This document shows, one piece after another, positions 1-6,958 of a DNA stretch of 7,633 nt; the first letter of the stretch is position 1, and the number at the start of each line of letters is the position of its first letter. The position numbers and the translations under genes are program-made. The notes under the pieces were generated by a model that made no database searches, was not told where the DNA came from, and worked only from the letters and a program-made list of their open reading frames with translations. Origin of the DNA: Planctomycetes bacterium RIFOXYC2_FULL_41_27 (GTDB taxonomy: Bacteria; Planctomycetota; Brocadiia; Brocadiales; Brocadiaceae); assembly GCA_001828645.1 (NCBI GenBank), contig MHZD01000133.1, forward strand, positions 1-7,633, read 5' to 3'.

Positions 1-1002
1 TCTGCAACAGCTATTGCGATGGACCCAATGACAGGCGAAGTGCTGGCTATGTGCAATTACCCCACATATGATCCCAATCATTTCAAGAAGTATCCTCCCG
101 GCAGCAGAAGGAATCTGGCTATTACTGATTATTATGAGCCTGGATCGTTAATGAAGCCCATTGTAATTTCAGGTATATTCGAACAAGGTTTAGTAAAACC
201 CGACGATGTTCTCTTTTGTAATAATGGGGTTTGTGAAATAGAAGGCCGGATTCTGCATGACACCCATGGAGGACATGGCAATCTCACTGTTTCTGAAATT
301 GTGGCTTACTCCAGTAATATAGGAATGGCAAAGTTAGGTATGCTTATGGGAAATAAAAAGATGCATCAATATCTTAAGCAATTCGATTTTGGGGAAAAAA
401 CTGGGATTGAGTTGCCGGGAGAAATTGGAGGTATCTTTCGTCCTTTAAAACAGTGGTCAAGAAAATACTCTCTCATCTCTATTTCAATAGGACACGAGAT
501 AGCCGTTACTCCGCTTCAGTTTATTACAGCTTTTTGTAGCATACCAAATGGAGGGCTATTGCTCGAACCAACAATAATAAAATCAACGATAAATAACGAC
601 GGCAAAACAAAAGAAGAATTTCAAAGGCCGCAACCTGTGAGGCGGGTAATTAATTCAAACATTGCCCGTAATATAATGAACCCTATATTGATGAAAGTTG
701 TTACAGAAGGCACAGGGAAAAATGCAAGCCTGCTGGAATACGATGTTGCGGGAAAGACGGGCACATCACAAAAAGCCGATGGTGATGGTGGCCGGTATTC
801 TAAAGAAAAATATGTTGGCTCTTTTATTGCTTATGCACCTGCTGAGCATCCTCGCATTTGTGTGTTAGTTATGATTAATGAGCCACGAAATGGTGCATAT
901 TACGGCAGTACCGTAGCAGCACCCGTTGTAAGAGAAATTATTAGACGTTCACTCCTTTATCTTGGTGTAGAACCTTCAAAATTTCAAATAGCAATGCAAT
1001 AA
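1..1002 (+). CDS. ftsI: Septal class B penicillin-binding protein (peptidoglycan D,D-transpeptidase FtsI/PBP3-like), 3' part
   Basis: Only the C-terminal 333 codons are in the window. The reading frame is open back to base 1 (SATAIAMDPMTGEVLAM), so the ATG at 19 is internal and the true start lies upstream. The sequence covers nearly the whole transpeptidase domain. The active-site SxxK is in EPGSLMKP, with the acylated Ser at 145-147 and Lys at 154-156. The SxN motif is SSN at 310-318, and KTG is in AGKTGTSQ at 754-762. The protein stops shortly after the domain, so there is no C-terminal PASTA domain. By family knowledge it crosslinks stem peptides at the division septum in the periplasm, partnered with FtsW, which is encoded about 4.8 kb downstream. 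The dcw position favours ftsI over a sporulation or elongation paralogue, but the N-terminal membrane anchor cannot be inspected here. Confidence 0.93.
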   Translation, partial: SATAIAMDPMTGEVLAMCNYPTYDPNHFKKYPPGSRRNLAITDYYEPGSLMKPIVISGIFEQGLVKPDDVLFCNNGVCEIEGRILHDTHGGHGNLTVSEIVAYSSNIGMAKLGMLMGNKKMHQYLKQFDFGEKTGIELPGEIGGIFRPLKQWSRKYSLISISIGHEIAVTPLQFITAFCSIPNGGLLLEPTIIKSTINNDGKTKEEFQRPQPVRRVINSNIARNIMNPILMKVVTEGTGKNASLLEYDVAGKTGTSQKADGDGGRYSKEKYVGSFIAYAPAEHPRICVLVMINEPRNGAYYGSTVAAPVVREIIRRSLLYLGVEPSKFQIAMQ

Positions 1003-1023
1003 TGTAATCTCTTATATACTGGT

Positions 1024-1074
1024 AAGGAGGTGATGAGCGACTTTAATGGCTTGAAAATGCATGGAATTATGTGA
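1024..1074 (+). promoter_or_regulatory. Near-perfect Shine-Dalgarno sequence with only a 13-codon ORF after it
   Basis: AAGGAGGTGAT at 1024-1034 is an extended match to the 16S rRNA anti-Shine-Dalgarno. The only ORF next to it starts at the overlapping ATG 1033 (or GTG 1030) and runs MSDFNGLKMHGIM, ending at TGA 1072-1074 followed directly by TAA. That start is too close to the SD for normal initiation. The mini-ORF is in the same frame as the downstream small gene but separated from it by the two stops. It may be a leader peptide, the remains of an older N-terminus, or chance. I see the sequence clearly; its function is unknown. Confidence 0.35.
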
Positions 1075-1122
1075 TAAAGTATCTTTAATATAATGACTTA
1101 TGAAAAGAATCGGGGGATAAAG

Positions 1123-1401
1123 ATGACAAATAAGGAAATTGAAAGACAGAATTTCATTTTATGGTACAGTCTGTATGCCACTGAAAAAGAGTTGGAAATA
1201 GCGCGAACCAATAACGCAGAAACACTCAATAGACTTTTAAAGGAATATGCTGAAGAAATTGATAAAATTAACAAATCAAGACGTTTTTACGAACGGATTA
1301 TTCAGCCAGCAAGCGGTCAAATACAGGGTTTCGATGCAGCATTGGAAATAAATTATTCTTCATATGAGATAAAAAGTACCGTATTGGAGAAGGTGCACTA
1401 A
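1123..1401 (+). CDS. Small hypothetical protein, soluble and probably alpha-helical/coiled coil, between ftsI and murE
   Basis: I do not recognise this gene. It encodes 92 residues from ATG 1123. An in-frame ATG at 1093 would give 102 residues. I prefer 1123 because GGGGG at 1112-1116 sits 6 nt before it, whereas 1093 has no good ribosome-binding site. The protein is highly charged. Roughly residues 15-60 look like one long helix rich in Glu, Lys, Arg and Leu with heptad-like hydrophobic spacing (L24, L35, L38, Y42, I46, I49). A shorter, less charged tail follows. There is no signal peptide and no membrane segment, so it is not FtsL, which is also small but lies upstream of ftsI and has a transmembrane helix. 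It ends 5 nt before murE, so the two are probably co-translated. The position suggests a link to septal wall synthesis, but that is inference from location only. Confidence 0.7.
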   Translation: MTNKEIERQNFILWYSLYATEKELEIARTNNAETLNRLLKEYAEEIDKINKSRRFYERIIQPASGQIQGFDAALEINYSSYEIKSTVLEKVH

Positions 1402-1406
1402 TAGGC

Positions 1407-2876
1407 ATGAAATTAAGTGAACTTTGTTCTTGTTTAAAAGAACATCAATCTTATGATTTTGTGGAAAAGGAAGTTTATGGAATAACACATAACTCCCAAA
1501 AGATAAAAGGGAGCTACGTGTTTGTTGCCATTAAAGGCCATAAGTTGGATGGGCATGATTTTATTGATGATGCAATGGCAAGAGATGCTGCCGCTCTTGT
1601 CGTAGGAAAAAGGATAGAAATAACTCCACGGATACCACAAATTGTTGTATCTGATACCCGCAAGGCTTTGGCGTTTCTTAGTGATCATTTTTATGGTGGA
1701 CCTTCTTCTAAAATGACGGTAATCGGTATTACAGGAACGAATGGAAAAACAACAACTTCATATCTCACAAAATCAATAATTGAGGCTTCCGGCAAGAAAA
1801 CAGGACTGATCGGTACAATTCAATATCAAATAGGGAACAGAGTGATACCGGCGCAGGAAACGACCCCTGAATCCATTGAAATTCAGAGTTATCTTTCCGA
1901 AATGCTCAAATCCGGCGTAAAATACGCAGTAATTGAGGCATCTTCTCATGCCCTCTCTCAGCACAGACTCGACAGTGTTCGTTTTAGTTCGGCAATCTTT
2001 ACAAATTTATCAGTTGAGCATCTCGATTATCATGAAAATATAAAAAATTACAGAACAGAAAAACTCAAACTGGTAAAAGGACTTAGTAGAGATGCATTTA
2101 CCATACTCAACGCCGACCATAACGCCAGCAAACATTTTGCTGAGTATACAAAATCACAGGTAATTTGGTATGGTATAAAGAAAAAAAATGCAGATGTAAC
2201 TGCAGAAATTATAAATATGAATGCTGATACAACAGAATTTTTATTAAATTCCCCGTGGGGCAAAAACATAATCAACTTAAACCTGGTAGGTAAACATAAC
2301 GTTTATAATGCATTGGCTGCTGCTACAAATGGGCTGGCGCTAGGTTTTAAAATCGACACGATAAAAACCGGTATTGAATCTTTAAGCGGAGTACCCGGAC
2401 GTCTGGAAAAAATTGACTATGGGCAGGATTTCCACATTTATATTGACTTTGCACACACACACCAGGCGTTACATACTATTCTGAGCACTATCCGTGCAAC
2501 AACAACAGGACGCATCATATTGGTCTTTGGATGCGGTGGAGACAGAGATAGAAAGAAAAGACCCAAGATGGGGCATATTGCAGAAAAATATTCAGACCTT
2601 TTCTGGATAACAAGTGATAATCCCCGTTCCGAGGACCCTCTCAAGATTATCCATGAGATTCAAAAAGGAATAAAGAAAAACACTTCTTGCCGAATACAAC
2701 CCGACAGAAAAATCGCCATCGAAGAGGCCATTTGGGAAGCAAAAAAGGGTGATGCTGTAGTAATTGCTGGAAAGGGTCACGAACAATATCAGATATTAAA
2801 AAATACCATTATTCCATTTGATGATCGTGAAGTTGTGATACAAACCTTACAAAATAATATGGCCTTACACAGTTAA
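1407..2876 (+). CDS. murE: UDP-MurNAc-L-Ala-D-Glu:meso-diaminopimelate ligase
   Basis: Cytoplasmic ATP-dependent Mur ligase that adds the third residue of the stem peptide. The length of 489 residues is typical. Visible motifs: an N-terminal substrate-binding domain to about residue 100; the ATP-binding P-loop GTNGKT at 110-115; the ETTPES segment at 151-156; HLDYH at 205-209; the likely carbamylated Lys219 in YRTEKLKL; GCGGDRDRKKRPKMG at 375-389; DNPR at 404-407; and GKGHE at 455-459. DNPR marks enzymes that add meso-diaminopimelate; the lysine-adding family has a different residue in place of Arg. One oddity is the central motif, usually YAHTPDAL, which here reads FAHTHQAL (348-355). The start ATG lies 5 nt after the small upstream gene, with GGAGAAGG at 1386-1393, a rather long 13-nt spacer that suggests translational coupling. 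The product feeds MurF, encoded next. Confidence 0.96.
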   Translation: MKLSELCSCLKEHQSYDFVEKEVYGITHNSQKIKGSYVFVAIKGHKLDGHDFIDDAMARDAAALVVGKRIEITPRIPQIVVSDTRKALAFLSDHFYGGPSSKMTVIGITGTNGKTTTSYLTKSIIEASGKKTGLIGTIQYQIGNRVIPAQETTPESIEIQSYLSEMLKSGVKYAVIEASSHALSQHRLDSVRFSSAIFTNLSVEHLDYHENIKNYRTEKLKLVKGLSRDAFTILNADHNASKHFAEYTKSQVIWYGIKKKNADVTAEIINMNADTTEFLLNSPWGKNIINLNLVGKHNVYNALAAATNGLALGFKIDTIKTGIESLSGVPGRLEKIDYGQDFHIYIDFAHTHQALHTILSTIRATTTGRIILVFGCGGDRDRKKRPKMGHIAEKYSDLFWITSDNPRSEDPLKIIHEIQKGIKKNTSCRIQPDRKIAIEEAIWEAKKGDAVVIAGKGHEQYQILKNTIIPFDDREVVIQTLQNNMALHS

Positions 2877-2894
2877 TAAGGTAAGGGTGATAAA

Positions 2895-4301
2895 ATGGAA
2901 ATCCTATCCCTCGACGAGATACTGAAATCAATTTGTGGCCAGATAATATTCGGTAATAGAGCTGCAAAGATAAAGGGTATATCTACGGACAGTCGAACTA
3001 TTAAGCCGGGTGACTTATTTTTTGCGCTCAAAGGGGAACGGTTTGATGGCCATCAGTTTGTTATGCATGCAATGAATACAGGAGCAATGGGGGCTGTTAT
3101 TTCAAATGAATATAAAATAGAACCAAAACACAAAAACCTTTTAATAATTCGAGTAAAAGACACTACAACGGCGTTAGGAGATTTAGCGAAATATTACCGC
3201 AAAAAATTAAACGCAAAGATTATCGGTATTACCGGGAGTAACGGTAAAACCACTACAAAAGAAATGACGTATCATTTATTGTCCCGATTTGGTCCTACAG
3301 CAAAATCACAGAAAAGCTTCAATAATTTCATTGGTGTGCCCGTGACAATATTTGAAATAGAAAATAGACATAAATATGGCGTGCTGGAAATGGGTACGAA
3401 TGCTCCCGGAGAAATTCGACGACTGTCTGAAATTGGCGCCCCTGACGTTGCAGCAATTATTAACATTTCTAAAACGCACCTGGAAGGACTTAAGAGTATC
3501 GAAGGAGTTGCACAGGCAAAAGCAGAAATATTAGAAAACCTCAGCGAGGGTGGGGTATTTGTATATAATGCCGATAATCCATGGTGTGCTAAAATTGCCA
3601 GCCGTTTTAAAGGGAAAACAGTAGGCTTTGGTTTTAGCTCACAGGCACATATTAGGTGTACGGATGTAAAGAAAAAAGATAAAGGGTATGTTTTCGAACT
3701 CAATGAACATTTAAACATTCCTCTTCCTATCCCTGGATATCATAATATTATGAACTGTTTGGCTTCTTTTGCGATTTGCAAAGCACTAGGTCACGATATT
3801 TACTGCGCAAAGGATACCTTTTCCTCTTTTAACCTACCTTTAATGAGAATTGAACAGCAAAGAATAGGAAACATTACCATTATCAATGATGCTTACAATG
3901 CAAATCCCGAGTCTGTACGTGCTGCCTTACAATATCTCAGTGAAATTGATGCAGTGGGTAGAAAAGTTTTTGTATGCGGCGACATGCTAGAATTGGGAAA
4001 TGAGTCTGCCCAGTTACACAAGGAAATTGGGGAAACAGTATCTTACCTAAATATTGATTTATTATGGACAGTAGGAAATTATGCGTCTGAAATTGCAAAG
4101 GCGGCAAAATCATCAGGCACACCTGAAAAGCATGTCATCAGTTTTCAGGATGTTTCAGACATTACGGCTACAGAAATAAATGAGATGAGAGAGAATGATA
4201 TAGTATTAATCAAAGGTTCCAGAGGCATGCATATGGAAAATATTATTGAGAAGTTTAAAGAATATTTCTCAAAGCGTGTGCCGGTCCATAATTGTAATTA
4301 A
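2895..4301 (+). CDS. murF: UDP-MurNAc-tripeptide:D-alanyl-D-alanine ligase
   Basis: Last cytoplasmic Mur ligase: it attaches D-Ala-D-Ala to the UDP-MurNAc-tripeptide made by MurE, using ATP. The length of 468 residues fits the family. Motifs in order: TDSR at 31-34 and the GDLFFALKG segment at 39-47 in the N-terminal domain; the P-loop GSNGKTTT at 114-121; FNNFIGVP at 142-149; EMGTNAPGEI at 165-174; a Lys-containing AQAKAEI at 206-212; the ligase motif NDAYNANPES at 331-340; GDMLELG at 362-368; and KGSRGMHME near the C-terminus at 440-448. NDAYNANP and GDMLELG separate MurF from its paralogues MurC, MurD and MurE. The start is supported by AAGGG at 2883-2887, 7 nt before ATG. The gene begins 18 nt after murE. 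No missing key residue is evident. Confidence 0.96.
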   Translation: MEILSLDEILKSICGQIIFGNRAAKIKGISTDSRTIKPGDLFFALKGERFDGHQFVMHAMNTGAMGAVISNEYKIEPKHKNLLIIRVKDTTTALGDLAKYYRKKLNAKIIGITGSNGKTTTKEMTYHLLSRFGPTAKSQKSFNNFIGVPVTIFEIENRHKYGVLEMGTNAPGEIRRLSEIGAPDVAAIINISKTHLEGLKSIEGVAQAKAEILENLSEGGVFVYNADNPWCAKIASRFKGKTVGFGFSSQAHIRCTDVKKKDKGYVFELNEHLNIPLPIPGYHNIMNCLASFAICKALGHDIYCAKDTFSSFNLPLMRIEQQRIGNITIINDAYNANPESVRAALQYLSEIDAVGRKVFVCGDMLELGNESAQLHKEIGETVSYLNIDLLWTVGNYASEIAKAAKSSGTPEKHVISFQDVSDITATEINEMRENDIVLIKGSRGMHMENIIEKFKEYFSKRVPVHNCN

Positions 4302-4320
4302 CGAATAAATTACTAAGCTA

Positions 4321-4343
4321 AACCCCCAGCTACGCCGGTGGTT
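4321..4343 (+). repeat. Imperfect 10-bp palindrome with TAC loop, 20 nt after murF
   Basis: The arm AACCCCCAGC (4321-4330) pairs with GCCGGTGGTT (4334-4343) around a TAC loop, with two mismatches (C-T and A-C), so eight of ten positions pair. No clean run of T follows (the next bases are CTGACTTTAA), so it is a poor intrinsic terminator, and mraY and later genes would need read-through if they lack their own promoter. A GC-rich hairpin in an AT-rich gap, at the exact 5' edge of a gene remnant, recalls REP-type palindromes or the subterminal hairpins of IS200/IS605-family elements. That identity is inference; no transposase is present. Confidence 0.5.
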
Positions 4344-4663
4344 CTGACTTTAATGATTTATTAAGTGGCATTCTTGGACACACACAAATGTTTAAAGATG
4401 GGAATTACAATATCGTAATAACGGATGTTGGATTATCCGATATCTCCGGTTGGGCGGGCTCTAAAAAAGCAAAAGGCATGTTACCTCATGTACCAGTCGT
4501 ATTTATGACAGGATGGGGCAATCAACTCAGTTCATCTCAGTTAAAGGAATGTGGTGTAGATTTTATACTTGTCAAGCCTTTTAAGATAAGAGAGATTTCA
4601 TCGATTATAAAAAAGGCAAATGATTCTAAAAAGATGTTTAAAGTGGACAAGGAAAGAGGTTAA
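4322..4663 (+). pseudogene. Remnant of a hybrid sensor histidine kinase: H-box fragment joined to an N-terminally truncated receiver domain
   Basis: An open frame runs from just after TAA 4319-4321 to TAA 4661-4663. Its first ATG is at 4388 and has no Shine-Dalgarno. Residues from that ATG form the later two thirds of a response-regulator receiver: NIVITDVGLSDISGW with the phospho-acceptor Asp13, FMTGWG with Thr41, and LVKPF with Lys63. The first strand with the acidic pair that binds Mg2+ is missing, and the usual Pro after the Asp loop is Ser17. The in-frame sequence upstream of the ATG (4343-4387) reads SDFNDLLSGILGHTQ, which closely resembles the histidine-kinase H-box (typically HDFNNLLTxILGHxQ) with Ser where the His should be. 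The simplest reading is a hybrid kinase that suffered a large in-frame internal deletion and lost its start. It may still be read as a short peptide. Its last codons contain the mraY ribosome-binding region. Confidence 0.72.
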
Positions 4664-4673
4664 AAGGGCTTTG
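4653..4673 (+). promoter_or_regulatory. Ribosome-binding site and TTG start that set the mraY N-terminus
   Basis: AAAGAGG at 4653-4659 precedes TTG 4671-4673 by 11 nt and lies inside the final codons of the upstream remnant, whose TAA is at 4661-4663. A start at TTG gives the LLYNWFSS N-terminus expected for MraY and a length of 358. The in-frame ATG at 4620 would add 17 basic residues copied out of the receiver remnant and would be long for the family. Confidence 0.65.
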
Positions 4674-5747
4674 CTATACAATTGGTTTTCTTCGATAAAT
4701 TCACTAGAAATATTTAAATATATATCTTTTCGTTCCTGTCTGGCTGCTTTTACTGCTTTTTTGATCAGTATCATTTTCGGTTATTTGTTTATCAAGAAAC
4801 TACGGACTTTAAAGGTCGGTGAAGATACCACAAAAACAGACTCTGTAGAGATCAAACGCATGCACTTTGATAAAAAAAATACACCGACAATGGGAGGTAT
4901 CGTCATAAATATCTCCATCTTGGTTTCCGCTCTATTCTGGTGTAATGTCTACAATGAATATGTCCTTTTAATGATGTTTACGTTGATATGGTTCGGTGCG
5001 CTTGGGTTTATCGATGATTATATCAAGCTTACACAAAAGAATGCAGCCGGTTTGAGTGATGTATCAAAATTATTATTTCAATCAGCATTGGGGCTCATAC
5101 TGGGATTGGTTTTATATTTCCATTTCAGCAAGTTTACATGGGGCACACAGCTTGTAATTCCTTTTGTAAAAGATTTTAGACCAGACATAGGACCTTTTTA
5201 TATATTGGCAGTTGCTTTTTTTATTGTTGGGATGTCTAACGCAGTAAATCTTACCGATGGATTGGATGGATTGGCAATCGGGTGCAGCATCATTGCTGGA
5301 ATTGCTTTTACTGCTATTGCCTATGCTTCAGGAAGGGTCGATTTTAGTAATTATTTGCGCATTCCTTATGTCCCAGGAAGTGGAGAATTGAGCGTCTTTT
5401 GTGCTGCACTCGTAGGAGGAAGTTTAGGATTCTTGTGGTACAATTGCTTTCCTGCACAGGTTTTTATGGGCGATACAGGTTCGTTGACATTAGGCGGCCT
5501 ACTAGGATTGGTTGCTATTATTGTAAAACAAGAGTTATTGATGGTAATTATAGGGGGTATCTTTGTTGCTGAGGTAGTTTCTGTACTTGTGCAAAAATTC
5601 TTTTATAAGATGACAAAGAGAAGGGTTTTTCGTTGTGCACCTTTACATCACCACTTCCAGTTTAAGGGATGGCCGGAGACAAAAATCACCCTTCGGTTTT
5701 GTATTATTGCGGCAATGCTGGCTGTATTTAGTCTTATATTATTATAA
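4671..5747 (+). CDS. mraY: Phospho-N-acetylmuramoyl-pentapeptide-transferase (lipid I synthase)
   Basis: Integral membrane enzyme that transfers phospho-MurNAc-pentapeptide from UDP to undecaprenyl phosphate on the cytoplasmic face, making lipid I. From TTG 4671 it is 358 residues, close to the usual 360, with about ten hydrophobic segments. Motifs, counting TTG as 1: KKNTPTMGG at 68-76; the catalytic Asp pair in FIDDYIK at 113-119; NLTDGLDGLA at 193-202; FMGDTGSLTLGG at 265-276 with the third key Asp at 268; and APLHHHFQ at 323-330 followed by KGWPETKI. The loop after VGE (about 50-67) lacks the common REDGP-type sequence and instead reads TTKTDSVEIKRMHFD, a form I associate with planctomycetes. 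It is followed directly by ftsW without the usual murD. Its translation may depend on the upstream remnant, whose stop codon lies 7 nt before the TTG. Confidence 0.95.
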   Translation: MLYNWFSSINSLEIFKYISFRSCLAAFTAFLISIIFGYLFIKKLRTLKVGEDTTKTDSVEIKRMHFDKKNTPTMGGIVINISILVSALFWCNVYNEYVLLMMFTLIWFGALGFIDDYIKLTQKNAAGLSDVSKLLFQSALGLILGLVLYFHFSKFTWGTQLVIPFVKDFRPDIGPFYILAVAFFIVGMSNAVNLTDGLDGLAIGCSIIAGIAFTAIAYASGRVDFSNYLRIPYVPGSGELSVFCAALVGGSLGFLWYNCFPAQVFMGDTGSLTLGGLLGLVAIIVKQELLMVIIGGIFVAEVVSVLVQKFFYKMTKRRVFRCAPLHHHFQFKGWPETKITLRFCIIAAMLAVFSLILL

Positions 5748-5761
5748 AGGAGATTTATTTG
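5746..5761 (+). promoter_or_regulatory. Strong ribosome-binding site for a TTG-started ftsW
   Basis: AAAGGAG at 5746-5752 overlaps the mraY stop codon (TAA 5745-5747) and lies 6 nt before TTG 5759-5761. The frame then reads MKLWHFIIYI, a normal FtsW N-terminus, and no ATG in the frame lies nearby. This makes the TTG start well supported and implies coupled translation with mraY. Confidence 0.8.
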
Positions 5762-6958
5762 AAACTCTGGCATTTTATTATATACATTGTGGTTGCACTA
5801 TTAGGATTTAGTATTGTCACTGTCTATAGTACTGACCTGGCAACTTTTGGGGCAGGCGGGAAAAGTTATCAATTAACGAAACATATCTTATGGATATTAA
5901 TAGGCTCGATATTGTTAGTAACCATGGCAAACATTGATTACCATTACTTACAGAAATTGAGAATCCCCATTCTCGTTATGTCCTTTATACTTCTTTTGCT
6001 CGTATTGATTCCAGGAATTGGGACAGTTACTAACGGTGCACGCAGATGGATTCGATTAGGCCATACTTTGGGCATACAGCCCTCAGAATTTGCAAAATTA
6101 GCGATTATAATATTTGTTTCTGCTTACATTGCCAAGAATCAAAGCCGCATGTCAGAATTCAAATGCGGTTTCATGATACCCATTATTATTATAGCATTGG
6201 CTGGTGCACTTATAATTAAAGAGCCTGATTTTGGGAGTGCCGCTTTTATTACCATACTATCTGTAATCATGCTCCTCGTTGGCGGGACTAGGATTATTTA
6301 TGTATTTTTTACGATTATAGCCACTGCACCATTTATACATAAAATGTTATTTGAAGTTTCCTATAGAAAAGACAGATTAATGGCCTTTATGGATCCATGG
6401 CAAGACCCTTCAGGAACAGGGTATCATATAATCCAGTCATGGATTGCCCTCGGATCCGGTGGTTTGGCCGGTTTAGGTGTTGGAAGCAGCAGACAAAAAC
6501 TATTCTTTTTACCAGAGAGCAGCAATGATTTTATCTTTACCATTATTGGTGAAGAGTTTGGATTTATTGGAGTGTTAGCTATTATATGCCTTTTCTTGTC
6601 GTTAATATGGCAGGGATTAAAAATAGTACATGCAACCAGGGATGTATTTGGATTTTTTTTGGGATTTGGAATAACTGTGATGTTTGGATTACAGGCAATT
6701 ATCAACATTGCAGTTGTCTCTGGCATTGTTCCAACAAAAGGCATCCCATTGCCTTTTGTTAGTTCAGGAGGGTCATCCTTGTTATTTTCGATGATAGGAA
6801 TTGGAATATTAATTAATATTGCAAGACAGTCTTTGGTGTCAGATACCTTAAATCCACTGGTGGATATAGAACCATCAGAAGATAAAGGTGGTAGATTATT
6901 GCTTGTGAGATTCTGGCATAATATAACGTCTAAAGTAGCAGGCTTTTCATGGCAGTAG
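5759..6958 (+). CDS. ftsW: Septal peptidoglycan glycosyltransferase FtsW (SEDS family)
   Basis: Polytopic SEDS membrane protein that polymerises lipid II into glycan strands and works with a class B PBP, here probably the FtsI encoded upstream. At 399 residues it has normal length and about ten transmembrane segments. Motifs in order: NGARRWIRLG at 92-101; QPSEFAKL at 107-114; KEPDFGSA at 154-161; DPWQDPSGTGYHIIQS at 212-227; SRQKLFFLPES at 244-254; NDFIFTIIGEEFGF at 256-269 with Asp257 as the probable catalytic Asp of the SEDS family; and TKGIPLPFVSSGGSSLL at 326-342. The last motif differs from the common TGxPLPFxSYGGSS form. A cytoplasmic tail of about 40 polar residues follows the last helix. 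RodA is the alternative, but the dcw position and PSEFAKL favour FtsW. It starts 11 nt after mraY. Confidence 0.93.
   Translation: MKLWHFIIYIVVALLGFSIVTVYSTDLATFGAGGKSYQLTKHILWILIGSILLVTMANIDYHYLQKLRIPILVMSFILLLLVLIPGIGTVTNGARRWIRLGHTLGIQPSEFAKLAIIIFVSAYIAKNQSRMSEFKCGFMIPIIIIALAGALIIKEPDFGSAAFITILSVIMLLVGGTRIIYVFFTIIATAPFIHKMLFEVSYRKDRLMAFMDPWQDPSGTGYHIIQSWIALGSGGLAGLGVGSSRQKLFFLPESSNDFIFTIIGEEFGFIGVLAIICLFLSLIWQGLKIVHATRDVFGFFLGFGITVMFGLQAIINIAVVSGIVPTKGIPLPFVSSGGSSLLFSMIGIGILINIARQSLVSDTLNPLVDIEPSEDKGGRLLLVRFWHNITSKVAGFSWQ

Noticed and set aside
1039..1048. GACTTTAATG repeated at 4346-4355, both encoding SDFN in their local frames
   Set aside because: A shared 10-mer is expected many times by chance in 7.6 kb of AT-rich DNA, and the flanks do not match.
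1089..1094. TATAAT, a perfect -10-like hexamer before the small gene
   Set aside because: No acceptable -35 lies 16-18 nt upstream, and such hexamers are frequent in AT-rich DNA. It would place a start point near 1101, compatible with ATG 1123, but the evidence is too thin to call a promoter.
3272..3718. Minus-strand open frame of 148 codons opposite murF
   Set aside because: It overlaps essential murF motifs, has a Ser/Pro/Leu-rich composition typical of antisense shadows, and shows no ribosome-binding site or family match.
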